A DNA stretch of 64,000 bases from assembly GCA_034008185.1 (NCBI GenBank), contig CM067086.1, positions 868,001-932,000 on the forward strand. The letters are read 5' to 3'. This document shows, one piece after another, positions 36,401-46,559 of this stretch. This DNA is from Gorsachius magnificus. Taxonomy: Eukaryota > Chordata > Aves > Pelecaniformes > Ardeidae. The notes beneath the pieces were generated by a model. It worked only from the letters and a program-made list of their open reading frames with translations, was not told the origin of the DNA and did not search any database. A program made the position numbers and the translations under genes. Within the stretch, counting starts at the first letter, position 1; every line of letters starts with the position of its first letter.

Positions 36401-39400
36401 CCCTTTCTATCTTGCATGATGCTTCCACTGATGCCAACCTGTCATAATTTCTGTCCCTCCAGGAAATAATTCTGGGGAGGCATGGAGCTACAGACTTTGC
36501 TTCCAGCAAGCTCCAGCACAAGAGGGCTGCTCAGCTTGGAGTCAGAGCTACAGGAGATACTTGCACGAAGGCAAAATAAAGACCACATGCTGGGATTAAC
36601 CAGATCAAAGGCTTGTCTATTCCTGCCTCTGAACCTCCCACAGCAGCTAATGCACAGTGCTTTAAGTGAAGGCAAAAGTGCACCGTAACCACACAGCCAG
36701 CCTAACTTTTATACAGGGCATGAACCATTCAGTGGGAAGAGTCTGCAGTTGCTCTGTTTCAGCAGGAGTCCCCGCTGGGAACGAGACAGGGTGGGGAACG
36801 TTCGCAGCTCCTGGATCATGCTGCTGATCTCTGAAAGTGAGTGAAAAGCTGGACAACAGAGGGGGGAAAAAAAAAAAAAGGAGCCACTCTGGTTTATATG
36901 TAGCTTCCCAGAACTTACTCTCCTTTCTTATACTACTAAGTGCAGGGGAAGATAAGGTAGTAGGAAAGAGTGTTAGACAGGACCTTTTGTAGGATCCGCA
37001 ACAGAACATCCTTTGAGTATCCCCCTCTCGTCTCGTCTTCCTTCCTGCATTTCCATTTCAGCTGGGAAATAAACACGACGAGTTAATTTTGTCCATTTGA
37101 ACATGTGGCACCACACTGAATGCAGCTCCTGCCACCTGCACAACAACCAAGCGTGCTATTTACAGCTGCACTCCCAGAGTTGCCAAGAGAGTGATTTCAA
37201 CAGCAGAGTGTGCAAAGGGAACAAATTATTTGGGGAAGAGGGAGAAACACTGCTCACTGAAATAAAAAAAGATAATACTTCAAAGCATACTAATGGCTAT
37301 ACCAGGGTAATAAACCGATGCTTCCCCATGCCTAAAGCAGAGACAACTCAATTTCAGGCTCAAAAACCTAGACCAGACAGTAGAGAAAAGGGTGAGGGAG
37401 AAAAGAGTATTTTAAGGGCAGTGACAGGAGCTGTTTGTATGCATGACGCATGTTAGACAGTGGAACTTCACCTCCACTGTACAAAGGGACATGCCAGTTC
37501 AGCAGAGTTGAAGTGTCCCTACTGTTTTCCAAAGCTGCATAATGTTCTATCAGCTTTCACCAAACCCCAGCTTTATAGGGATGTCTTACTTTGAGTTTGG
37601 GAGTTATTTTCCCTTCTGCTCCATTTCTTTCTTGCTTGCCTAAAGAGGGGAAAGAAAAAAAAAAAAAAAGATGGAAAGGACATGGGTGAAAATTCCTTGG
37701 ATAAAGAGCACTTAGCACAAAATTCACCCTGAGAACATACGTATGTATGACAATAGCAAATGCTTCTGCTTCCCACTAGACCATTTCAGCCCCCAAAGTC
37801 TCGTGCCACACTATCATCGGGAACTGCAGTACAGACTGAATATCGGATGTCAGCTTTTTTCCCCTTCTAGGATGCCCAGACTTGCCACGATCAAGGCTAG
37901 AAACAGCCAAGTAAAAATACAAGCAGGAGACCTGTTAGATTTTGCAATGTTTTTCCCCGCAAGAGGGTTGTGCTGGTGGGAAAAAATGAAGGGTAGACAA
38001 AAGAAGGAAAACCAGCCCAAGAATTTAATCTGGCCCTGCAACTAAATACTTCGTAATGATGTGCTCTCACTGGAAGGATCTCAAAGTGTTTTACACTAAG
38101 CAAATGCTCAACATCCTCCCCAACTCCTGATACATGAAATTAAGTTAAGACAGGCTAGGGTGGGCTGAATGGCTTACATACAGTTATACAGGAAAACCCT
38201 GGTGGATCCCAAAAAGAGTTTCTGCATCTGGATCTCTGTTTTTTGGTTTTTTTTTTTTTTTTCAACTCAGTAGATCAATATTTTTCCCCATGAGAACGCA
38301 ACAGACATTTTCCAGTTCAGTGTGTTGCTCATTTCCTGACAGGTTTGTTGCTGATCTTTGTACAAATGTGGGATGAAGACCGCGTACACCTAAGGAACAT
38401 ATGAGAATCAAGTTCCAGAAAGCAGAGCCTCAGCAATCACAGAATAAATAAAACTTTATTCTCCCCACTGAGTCTCTTTTGGGTGACAGGTACTGAGAAC
38501 TTCCAAGTGCATACAGAAGTAGTACCCAATGACAGCTATTATTTTTGGCAAACTCGAATCATTCCCTATTTTGAGTCTGCAACACCGACTGCTTTAATTG
38601 TGACAGATGAGCAGGACCTGAGGCTCCCCCCAGCGTAACCTTGGGGCTCCCCATCAGACCATCTAGATTCAATGCTTCAGAATATGTACTGAAAAGGAGC
38701 AGCAATGTGTTAGAGAGCAGCATGCCATGTTTAAGAAAGCGACCCCACAGAAGTATTAGCCTTTTGACTTATCCCTGAAAAAGGTGCTAAGTAGGATCCT
38801 GTATACGGCGACATGACCACGGCAGAAGGCTGCACCTGTATGTGAGCCTACAGAAGAGTTGGAGTCCCACGTGCACGTGGTTTGGCTGAGGGCTCTGATC
38901 TCATCTCTTCTCACCTTGGATGTGCTGCTCCCTTTCAAGCCGGATCTGCTCTTGAATGAGCCTCTGCTGCTCCTCAAGCTGACGGGAACCTTCTTCACGC
39001 AGGCGGATTATCTACAGCAGGGGTAAGACAGCACAGATAACTGAGGGCACAGTTCCACTGAGGGCTGGTTCATGCCAGCTAAAGACTGCCAAGGGAAGCT
39101 TTTGTCTTATACTCATCTCCTGGGGCAACCCTCCTGCTAGTTCCCCTCTGACAGCTCCAGCACTCATAAAATCGGACCCCTCATGTTCCCAGTGACACAC
39201 AATCCCTATCAGCCAGCATATAACCAGATAACTGCTGTTACTGTCTGCTATGCAAAAGGAAAAGGGCAGACAAAAAATAAAATCCTGGGATTGACACATT
39301 TGCCAGACTGCTCCAAGATCCCTTCTATACGCCCCTCTCTCACAGAACACGTTAATCCAAAAGGCTGAAGGACTGCTATACATAGATTTGCTGCATCTCA

Positions 39401-42400
39401 TCACATGGTTTTCATTATGATTGTAAAGACTCTCAGCAATTCTTCTCAAAAGAAGCAAAGAAATCTAAGAATTTATCATTACTTCTTGTTCTAATGATCT
39501 CGTTATCCTGATCTCCTCCTCTTTACTTTCATGGGTCTGGGCTTCTCGTTCTCTGGCTTCAAGATCTGCAGAGAAGGAAACAAAATTAAATCAATCTCAA
39601 TCCAAAGAGAATTTTCACTGCTGACCAGAGGTGGATGAAAAGATCACAAACTCGGCTACACCTACACCAATTTCAAAGGAGAGTTCCAATAGCTCCGGTT
39701 CCTCCCCTCTTCCCAAGCACATCAGTGTACCAGCAGTCTTAAGAGTCATCAACACCCTAATTCCTCCCCAGGGAAGGACCATCCCCAGCTTTGACTGTGG
39801 GAGGACGTTTCAGACTGCTACTATATTGTACCGGGCATAAAGAAAGCACAGCCATCACAAATGGGCAGCCAAGTAATCAAGGGTGAATTCTAGCCGCAGA
39901 AGAAATGCAAACACCCAGCTAATGAAGACTTCAAGCCAAGAGAAAATGAAGTTTTGATTTTATTACCAAGCTTTACTTTCTTCCGCTTCTCATCAAGTTT
40001 TTGTGTCCTTTCCGCAGCTTGCTGCTTCGCCTTTCTCACTTTGTCATAGGCCGCCTGTCAAAGAACCAACACGATAGCGTGAAACTCTACATAAAGCAGA
40101 AGAGATAAAACAGAGTGATGATTAAAGGCGATCAGACATTGAAACACTGTAAGCAGAGGTGAAGCATTTTCCGCTTCTTGCTAGCATTCCTCCTAAAAGC
40201 ATTGGAAGTTAACACAAATACCCTGGAAACGTGAGAAGAGGCCCGGGGAGCTCCAGATGGAACCTGAAAGGGTGAGAAAGACCAGGAATAACTGGAAAGC
40301 GTACTGGAGAGAAGTCTGACCCATCTTCAAAGGCGGGAAGAATATTTTGGTTTCCTGAACATGCCACAAGTAGCTTTAGGGGCACTGGTAACAGATGGGG
40401 TTTGGTTTAGAGCAAAGCTTTGCAATTAAAAAGGTCTATTTTATATGAAGGATTTATTCACAAGAACAGAAGTTTGACTCACATGAACGTACGAGATCAA
40501 AGAGCGTCAGAACTCCGCAGCAGCAATAACACGTTAACATTCATTTAGCACTGTAGAGACTTAAGAACTGGGGCAAACTGGGAATTTCACTGGCACCTGT
40601 TTAAACCAGCTGATAATCTGTTCATCAACCTACACAGAACCTTGCTGTAGTAGGTAAAGCACAGACCGGCACAAACGCTCAAATGTTCCTTGGAGAACAG
40701 TTGTAGAGGAAAGCACTGCTCTTGTTTAATCAACTAGAAAAGCTGGTATTTTTCCTTCCTGCATGGGAAGGGTTCGCTAAACACTTTTATCTTTTTAAAA
40801 TGTGGGAGCCAAAGAGTTCTTGGATGCCAAAAGCTTAATTGCCCCTTGGCGGGGAGATTACAAGCTTTGCCAGTGTTTGAAAAGAGCAGAGTTATTTCAT
40901 GTTTTTAAACTTACCATCTGAAATTTTAATACGCCTTCTCTCCTGAGTTTATCTGTGTAGAGTTACTTACTTTTATTTTGTTTTTTATTCTTGCCCTTCA
41001 CATATCCAGATTACTTTCAGGCCTTGAACAGTAGGCACTCAGCCACTTCCTCACAGCAAGAAAAAGAGTCCAAGCTACATCTGGCAGCCCGGAAAGCTCT
41101 TGCAGCAAAAAGATGGGGATGGTGACTATGATTTGGCTTTTCAGTTTACAACTTCTATGGCCTATGGAAAGAAAGGCTTTGAGCCTCAGCAATCACATCT
41201 AGATATTATTTATTTGTCAGACTTTGACTTCAAGGGAACTGCAAATCCACCACCATCATGGGAATTTAATGCATCCCTGAATCAGTGGCGGTTATAATTT
41301 ATTTTCTAAATGGGATATGCCCCAGTCTAACACATTATTAAAGACCGTATCTCACCCTTGCAGCAAGTGGACACAGCTACTCCCAGCACATCAAATCAGA
41401 AAAGAACATTTGTCCAAGTTCTTATCTGGCACCTACTATTTGATCTCACAGAGAACTACAGGAAATAACAGATGAGACTTGCATTCGCGAGGTCGCAACC
41501 AGAGAAGAGAGCAGAGCAGACAGGAGGAGAGTTTCGGTACTTCTGCGGCACGCTTGCAGAGAATAACACCACGCAACCCCAACACCACCAAGGGATGGGC
41601 ATCCTTACCCTTGCTGCTGCATCTGTTAGCACAGCTAAGGCCTGTGACAGTTGGTGGAAGACTTCCGCTGGGAATTAGAAGAAAAAAGGGTAAGATGCAG
41701 AAAACCATGCTAGTGGCCTGGAGATGAAGCAGAAAAGACAATCCCTTATGGAAGAGACCTGCAGAACATCAGAAAGAAGAATAATCTTTCCAAAGCATTT
41801 GTAAGCCAACTTGTAGCCAGGATTACCTCAACTCAAAGGACAACATTTGTTACATGAACTTCAGCGTAAATTAAGGAACAAAAACCGGGACCATTTCATT
41901 TTAACAGAAATCTTGAAAACATCAGTTCAACAGAAGCCCTCTATAGGAATGTATTGCTCAGCCTGCAGTCAGCCTGAAACACGCCGCTACAAACAAATTC
42001 TCCCTTTCACTTCAACAGCTTTTCAGCCCCAGATTCAAACTTTGCATTTTCCATCAATATTGCTGACCCTCTTCCTGGACAGTTACACATATAAGCCGGA
42101 GGCCTCCCCACCACACCTCAAATCACTTCTCAGCCTTCTGCGGGGATCCAAGTCCCCAGTTTTCCTCTCACTGCTGCTAAAATCTCTTCTGGTGGAATAA
42201 GTTTTCTCTGTATTATAGCTACAGATTTTCAGTCTGAAAGACTGCAGCCCATCAAACTGGAAAATGCAAGATACAGAACAATGTTTATTTTGAGATATCC
42301 CAATGAACAGCATCCTTCTAGTTACACCACTGCTGTTCACTGCTACCCATAGCTACAACACTTAAAACCAGTGTAGCTGTGGAAGCCAGACCCTGCTAGC

Positions 42401-45400
42401 AGTACAGGTATACTCAGTTCCACAGAGTCAGTCAGGGCCTTGTCTCCAAGAGACAAAAACGGGCATTGCCCATAGAGAATATGATTTATAAGCTTGCTAT
42501 TGAAGTTGTGCCTGAGAGAGGCAGGAATTAAAATAGTGACCAGCCAGTAAACACTGGGGACAGCATGGCCAAAGGCCCAGGATTCCAGTATCACGTGGGA
42601 AGATTTTGAGAGGCGCAAACATAATTTCAGCACTGACTTCATACCGATGTTTCTAAAACCAATGTGTATGCATTCAACCTTAAAAAAGCGAGCTCTCTAA
42701 TAGTGATGAAAACAACTCTTAGTCCTGCAGGTGTATAATTCACATGACATATACCCAGGCATTCCCTTAATTACATGCAAAGACAGACCTGAAGTTAAGC
42801 AGAGCCACCTCCAGGAGTCTGCACATGTGAAAACAAACACAAAGAGCTGTTCGTTGTGTGCACAGCCCCATCTTACCTGCTCTGGGATCGTCCGGGTTCT
42901 TATCAGGGTGACAAGTCAGGGCCTTCTGCCTGTACGCTTTCTTAACCTGCAAGAGCCAGAATTGAGATTTACTGGTTGGTGCTGTTTAGTCTGTGTTGAA
43001 AAAAGCAACTTGGAAAAAAACCCCGAACCCCAAACTACTGCAGAATCAAAAAATTACTATTCAGAGGGTTTCTTTTGCTGTTGGCTTTGCTTAAGGTAAA
43101 ACACAGCTCCCTATGGCAAGTAGAAGGCTGTGGTTGAGCCTACTGTAACAGCAGGAGACCTCTGAAAGGCTCAGTTTTCAGCCCCAGTGCAGCAACCTGT
43201 CCTTTTTAATCACAGTGTACCACGAGGATAAGCATTTGAGCCCAGGATGCTCAGTAGGCAGGCAGCCATAATTTGAATGAGTCTACGCTTTTCAAAGTGA
43301 GAAGTTTTACTGCTAGGTGTGCTGTAACACAGCGGTCAGACCTCACGATCGTCAGAGCCAAGTCTGGTTCACCGAGGCAGTTTTTCAGCCAGAGGGGTAC
43401 CGTGGTAACTTTGGGACAGAGAAAGTGTCATTTACGGTGCAACGATCGAGTTTGGCAAGGTGAGGAATTTTTGACCAAAGATTGCTCAATCTCTTCTACA
43501 CTTCAAAGATTGACAACTTTCCGAGCTAAGTCACTTTGAACGATCCGAGTCCCCTTTGTCAGGGACACAGCTGCATGCAAGAAAGGAACGGAAGAAGAGC
43601 TGCTCTGTTCCACTGCTAAGCAGCCCTCTGCTAAAACCAGTGGAATAAGCGGTGGCTTGGCACCACCTGGTGGACAAAGCTCTTGGAAGGGAGATGTGCA
43701 GCTAAAGCCTTAGGGGCCTCGTCCAACCATTCTACGAGGCAAATTCAGATAAGGCTTCTCTAAACAGTGACGTTAAATTACTTTTAACAGCCTTCTTTCA
43801 TCTCTCTTGGCCAGGCTGCTCTGCATACAAAGGGTCTCTGGGTCGCTTCAGGTATTTTTCATCAAGGGTTAGCGCTCTGAATTACACTTGTCAATTCAAG
43901 TTGCGCCGTAACATCCAATTTGTAATTTTCCCATCCTTTTCCCCCCACATCCAATTTGTATTTTCCCATCCTTTTCCCCCCACATCCAATTTGTATTTTC
44001 TCATCCTTTTCCCCCCCACATCCAATTTTTTATTTTCTCATCCTTTTCCCCCCCACATCCAATTTGTAATTTTCTCATCCTTTTCCCCCCACATCCAATT
44101 TGTATTTTCTCATCCTTTTCCCCCCCACATCCAATTTGTTATTTTCTCATCCTTTTCCCCCCACATCCAATTTGTATTTTCTCATCCTTTTCCCCCCCAC
44201 ATCCAATTTGTTATTTTCTCATCCTTTTCCCCCCACATCCAATTTGTATTTTCTCATCCTTTTCCCCCCACATCCAATTTGTATTTTCTCATCCTTTTCC
44301 CCCCCCCACATCCAATTTGTTATTTTCTCATCCTTTTCCCCCCACATCCAATTTGTATTTTCTCATCCTTTTCCCCCCCACATCCAATTTGTTATTTTCT
44401 CATCCTTTTCCCCCCACATCCAATTTGTAATTTTCCCATCCTTTTCCCCCCCACATCCAATTTTTATTTTCTCATCCTTTTCCCCCCCACATCCAATTTT
44501 TATTTTCTCATCCTTTTCCCCCCCACATCCAATTTTTATTTTCTCATCCTTTTCCCCCCCACATCCAATTTGTATTTTCTCATCCTTTTCCCCCCACATC
44601 CAATTTGTAATTTTCTCATCCTTTTCCCCCCACACCCAATTTGTAATTTTCTCATCCTTTCCCCGCAGGGACTAGCTCAGTGGTGAAGCCGAGGTCACCT
44701 GAAGCCCCTCATCTCATTCAACCCCGCGTGTGACATTTGGCTTGTTCCCGTTTTGTGCTTCATACACTTGGAATTGCCAGGCAGCCTCAGACACAACCAC
44801 TGGTCATGCCCAGACTGGAGCTGCCGAGTTTTACCCTGTTGTGCTGCTACTGCTCTTTACTGGAAAAGTAAAAAAAAAAGAAGAAAGCCTAGGGAGGAAA
44901 ATCAAAGTTTCCCGTTTGAGTTTAACTTTGTTCAGCTACCAGAGCCTTGCTCCCCTTGGAAAAGGCCCATTTCCCAGCTCCCTTGCTCAAATTGGGGGGG
45001 GGGACGTGGTGATGGGGGGGGGACAACATTGATGGGGTGGGGCAGGGAGCGTTGATGGGGGAGCGTTGATGATGGGGGGGCAGCGTTGATGGGGGGGGGG
45101 CGCGTTGATGATTGGGGCGGGAGCGCGGTGATGATGGGGGGGGCGAGTTGATGATGATGGGGGGGGGGGCGAGTTGATGATGATGGGGGGGGGCGAGTTG
45201 ATGATGATGGGGGGGGCGAGTTGATGATGATGGGGGGGGGCGAGTTGATGATGATGGGGGGGGGGCGAGTTGATGATGATGGGGGGGCGGGCGAGTTGAT
45301 GATGATGGGGGGGGGCGAGTTGATGATGATGGGGGGGGGCGAGTTGATGATGATGGGGGGGGGGCGAGTTGAGGAGGAGGGGGGGGGGGCGCGAGTTGAT

Positions 45401-45610
45401 GATGAAGGGGGGGGGAGGGCGGGCTCCACCTCAAACCAGCGCTTGGAGCAACCACTCCTCTACACACCGGGAGAGCGGCAAACGCAGCCCCACGGCCCAG
45501 CCGCCTCCGGCTCGGCAACAGCCCCCGGTCCGGAGGAAAAGCAGCCCGGCCCCGGCAGCCCGGGGGCCGGGGGTTCCCCCCAGCTGCAGCAGGTCCCTAT
45601 CGACCGCCAT
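27326..45610 (-). CDS. DNAJC17: DnaJ homolog subfamily C member 17
   Basis: DNAJC17 is a nuclear J-domain protein linked to the spliceosome, with an N-terminal J domain, a charged coiled coil and an RRM-like domain. Ten minus-strand exons join without a break in phase: 42877-42946, 41609-41667, 39967-40054, 39483-39565, 38915-39011, 37590-37639, 36984-37061, 36203-36283, 34475-34603 and 27326-27448. They give 285 residues. The HPD motif ([14 protein letters not shown]) is in the first of these. Helices III-IV ([15 protein letters not shown]) and [20 protein letters not shown] follow. The RRM part includes [14 protein letters not shown] and [17 protein letters not shown], and the C-terminus is [18 protein letters not shown]. 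The first coding exon (about 26 residues before VKKAY) is only tentatively located at 45608-45610. C15orf62 is nested on the opposite strand in the last intron. Confidence 0.96.
29865..30395 (+). CDS. C15orf62: C15orf62 homolog, single-exon coding region
   Basis: The reading frame is 176 codons, close to the 175 residues I recall for human C15orf62. That protein is annotated as mitochondrial but its function is not established. Diagnostic segments are the N-terminus [20 protein letters not shown] (basic, Ser-rich, consistent with a targeting sequence), [18 protein letters not shown] in the middle, and [20 protein letters not shown] followed by VLQTLRKQ near the C-terminus. The ATG at 29865 aligns with the human start. 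A near-cognate TTG at 29850 is in frame but is not needed. The coding sequence lies on the plus strand inside the last DNAJC17 intron, the same antisense nested arrangement known in human. No intron interrupts the coding region; upstream untranslated exons cannot be excluded. Confidence 0.95.
   Translation: MDTWRRGSIKSTTFFRRFSLRRHKKLGNQVIILNQNSHTLDSDGQCQKRECLRDLKDKSDYLSCQSEQNLAKAQAPPKPPRLYLDSSSCPNIIDHTDSHSDISFSGATHQYHKATQTQFHKDQATDCGTSEPGSQNGTALPDLSDPFLSFKVDLGLSLLEDVLQTLRKQNPRDYAI
31106..31111 (+). promoter_or_regulatory. Candidate C15orf62 poly(A) signal
   Basis: AATAAA about 710 bp after the C15orf62 stop on the plus strand. It is a plausible 3' end; alternatives were not excluded. Confidence 0.45.
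34475..34603 (-). CDS. DNAJC17: DNAJC17 exon 10
   Basis: 43 codons in phase 0, with acceptor cttggtag|GAGATG and donor TCACAG|gtaagc. It encodes [24 protein letters not shown] and a Ser-rich linker. It covers the last part of the RRM-like domain. Confidence 0.95.
35068..35905 (-). repeat. CR1 LINE fragment
   Basis: A minus-strand CR1 of about 0.84 kb in a DNAJC17 intron, starting tcatggaatcatagaatgg. It is the reverse-orientation equivalent of the copy at 3288-4096. Confidence 0.92.
36203..36283 (-). CDS. DNAJC17: DNAJC17 exon 9
   Basis: 27 codons in phase 0, with acceptor gtcttaacag|TATGGC and donor GCTGCT|gtaagt. It encodes [13 protein letters not shown] and [13 protein letters not shown], the central RRM-like beta strands. 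Confidence 0.96.
36984..37061 (-). CDS. DNAJC17: DNAJC17 exon 8
   Basis: 26 codons in phase 0, with acceptor atttcccag|CTGAAA and donor CAAAAG|gtcctg. It encodes [10 protein letters not shown] and [14 protein letters not shown]. Confidence 0.95.
37590..37639 (-). CDS. DNAJC17: DNAJC17 exon 7
   Basis: A 50-bp exon, with acceptor ctctttag|GCAAGC and donor CTCAAA|gtaaga. Its two leading bases complete a Gly codon. It encodes [16 protein letters not shown]. Confidence 0.92.
38915..39011 (-). CDS. DNAJC17: DNAJC17 exon 6
   Basis: A 97-bp exon: 32 codons plus one base, with acceptor ctgctgtag|ATAATC and donor CCAAG|gtgaga. It encodes the coiled-coil segment [20 protein letters not shown]. Confidence 0.95.
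39483..39565 (-). CDS. DNAJC17: DNAJC17 exon 5
   Basis: An 83-bp exon: two bases completing Asp, then 27 codons, with acceptor ttctctgcag|ATCTTG and donor CAAGAA|gtaatg. It encodes [17 protein letters not shown] and TRSLEQE. Confidence 0.95.
39967..40054 (-). CDS. DNAJC17: DNAJC17 exon 4
   Basis: An 88-bp exon, with acceptor ctttgacag|GCGGCC and donor AGCTTG|gtaata. It encodes [18 protein letters not shown] and [11 protein letters not shown]. It covers the end of the J domain and the start of the charged helix. Confidence 0.96.
40055..41608. other. DNAJC17 intron, no feature seen
   Basis: No repeat family, exon or RNA gene was recognised. Confidence 0.5.
41609..41667 (-). CDS. DNAJC17: DNAJC17 exon 3
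   Basis: A 59-bp exon, with acceptor aattcccag|CGGAAG and donor GCAAGG|gtaagg. Joined to the previous exon it reads [20 protein letters not shown]. Confidence 0.95.
42877..42946 (-). CDS. DNAJC17: DNAJC17 exon 2, J-domain HPD exon
   Basis: A 70-bp exon, with acceptor ctcttgcag|GTTAAG and donor GAGCAG|gtaaga. It encodes [20 protein letters not shown] with the catalytic His-Pro-Asp that stimulates Hsp70 ATPase. Confidence 0.97.
42947..43904. other. DNAJC17 intron 1, no feature seen
   Basis: No J-domain first exon and no repeat were recognised in this stretch. Confidence 0.5.
43905..44664 (+). repeat. 36-bp minisatellite in DNAJC17 intron 1
   Basis: About 21 near-identical tandem units of 34-38 bp, cacatccaatttgtattttc followed by tcatccttttcccccc. 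They vary mainly in the length of the C run and in TTGTA/TTTTTA. It yields a 261-codon Phe/Pro-rich open frame on the plus strand and a Gly/Glu/Lys frame on the minus strand, both artefacts. Confidence 0.96.
44991..45418 (+). repeat. G-run minisatellite (GATGATGATGGGGGGG)
   Basis: About 430 bp with a unit of roughly 22-25 bp, gcgagttgatgatgatgggg plus a variable G run of 6-10. It lies just inside the expected DNAJC17 first intron. The many 7-10 G runs are error-prone in sequencing and have G-quadruplex potential. Confidence 0.95.
45581..45610 (-). CDS. DNAJC17: Candidate DNAJC17 start (ten codons)
   Basis: A minus-strand ATG at 45610-45608 opens [10 protein letters not shown], close to the DNAJC17 N-terminus as I recall it (Met-Ala-Val then Leu-Leu-Gln). 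The context is GCCGAGATGG, with a purine at -3 and G at +4. After ten codons the frame no longer resembles a J domain, and no GT donor follows the matching part. The exon therefore looks broken, either by assembly error in GC-rich sequence or by real change. Confidence 0.45.
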
Positions 45611-45750
45611 CTCGGCGCTGACCGGCTTCCCCCCGCCCCGCCCGCCCGGCAATGGAGTCTCCCCTCTCCGCCGGGCCCGCTCCCGCCCGGGCAGCCCGAC
45701 TACGGGTACCGGGAGGCGCCGCGCTCCCGGCGGCCCCAGCGGGCCGCGGT

Positions 45751-45770
45751 GCATGCCGGGACCTGTAGTT
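45751..45770 (-). promoter_or_regulatory. ZNF143/THAP11-type site
   Basis: On the minus strand the 20 bases read AACTACAGGTCCCGGCATGC, a near match to the known promoter element AACTACAATTCCCAGCATGC. It lies about 140 bp upstream of the candidate DNAJC17 ATG. Confidence 0.7.
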
Positions 45771-45804
45771 CTGTGGCGGCGGCTGCCGGCGGGGCGGTCG
45801 GGGG

Positions 45805-45823
45805 ACTACAACGCCCGTCGGGC
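45805..45823 (+). promoter_or_regulatory. Second, weaker ZNF143/THAP11-type site
   Basis: ACTACAACGCCCGTCGGGC on the plus strand keeps the ACTACAA and CCC core, in the opposite orientation to the first site. Confidence 0.45.
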
Positions 45824-45890
45824 TTTGCGCCGCCAGGGCCAGGCTGAGGTGGGCAAGCGTGTGGGGGGGGTCACAGGAAGAATCCCAGAA

Positions 45891-46273
45891 TCCCAGGTTG
45901 GAAGGGAGCTCCAGGATCACCCGGCCCAACCTCTCCGGGCAAGAGCCCAGCCTAGACAAGATGGCCCAGCACCCTCTCCAGCTGAGGCTTAAAGTGCCCA
46001 GTGTGGCGGAGCCAACCCTTCCCCTGGGGAGATCGTTCCCATGGGTGACTGTTCTCTTGGGGAAAAACTTCCCTCTCGTGTCCAGTCGGAATCTCCCCAA
46101 GAGCAACTTGTGTCCATTCCCCCTTGTCCTCTCCATGGGACTCCTTGTGACAAGGGAGTCTCCATCCTCCTTGTACCCACCCCTTAGGTACTGGTACGTG
46201 GTGATGAGATCCCCCCTGAGCCTCCTTTGCTCCAGCCTGAACAAACCCAGCTCTCCCAGCCCATCCTCACAGG
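45891..46273 (-). repeat. CR1 LINE fragment
   Basis: A minus-strand CR1 of the same subfamily as 10330-10835. The two are nearly identical over about 380 bp. Confidence 0.9.
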
Positions 46274-46559
46274 GCCTTGGATCATCTTGCAATGGTTTTA
46301 GTTCACTGACAGGTTCTTGTTGAGATTTGGGTTGGTGTAAGAAGAAAAAAGAAAAAACCTCTAAACCTCTTCCCCAAGGAGACAGCTCAGCAGAGCGGTG
46401 CCAGGCTGCGGGGCACCACGCGCCCCACCACAGGCCAAACCCATCCCAACCATGGGCCTGCTCAGCCCAAGGCACAGCTCCTGGGGAAACTCCTCTCACA
46501 GGTCTTATGTACCATCTCTAAGAAAACTGAAAGGAGGCTAAAGGGTTAACAAAAGGACC

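Larger units (their letters stand above)
45430..45860. promoter_or_regulatory. CpG island at DNAJC17 5' end
   Basis: GC- and CpG-rich block containing the candidate DNAJC17 start codon and two ZNF143/THAP11-like elements. In human this is a shared promoter with ZFYVE19; here no plus-strand partner gene was recognised. Confidence 0.6.

Noticed and set aside
43901..44686. 261-codon Phe/Pro-rich frame
   Set aside because: Entirely a translation of the 36-bp minisatellite.
44672..44745. tRNA-like A box (TAGCTCAGTGG)
   Set aside because: No B box and no pairing acceptor or anticodon arms follow at tRNA spacing.
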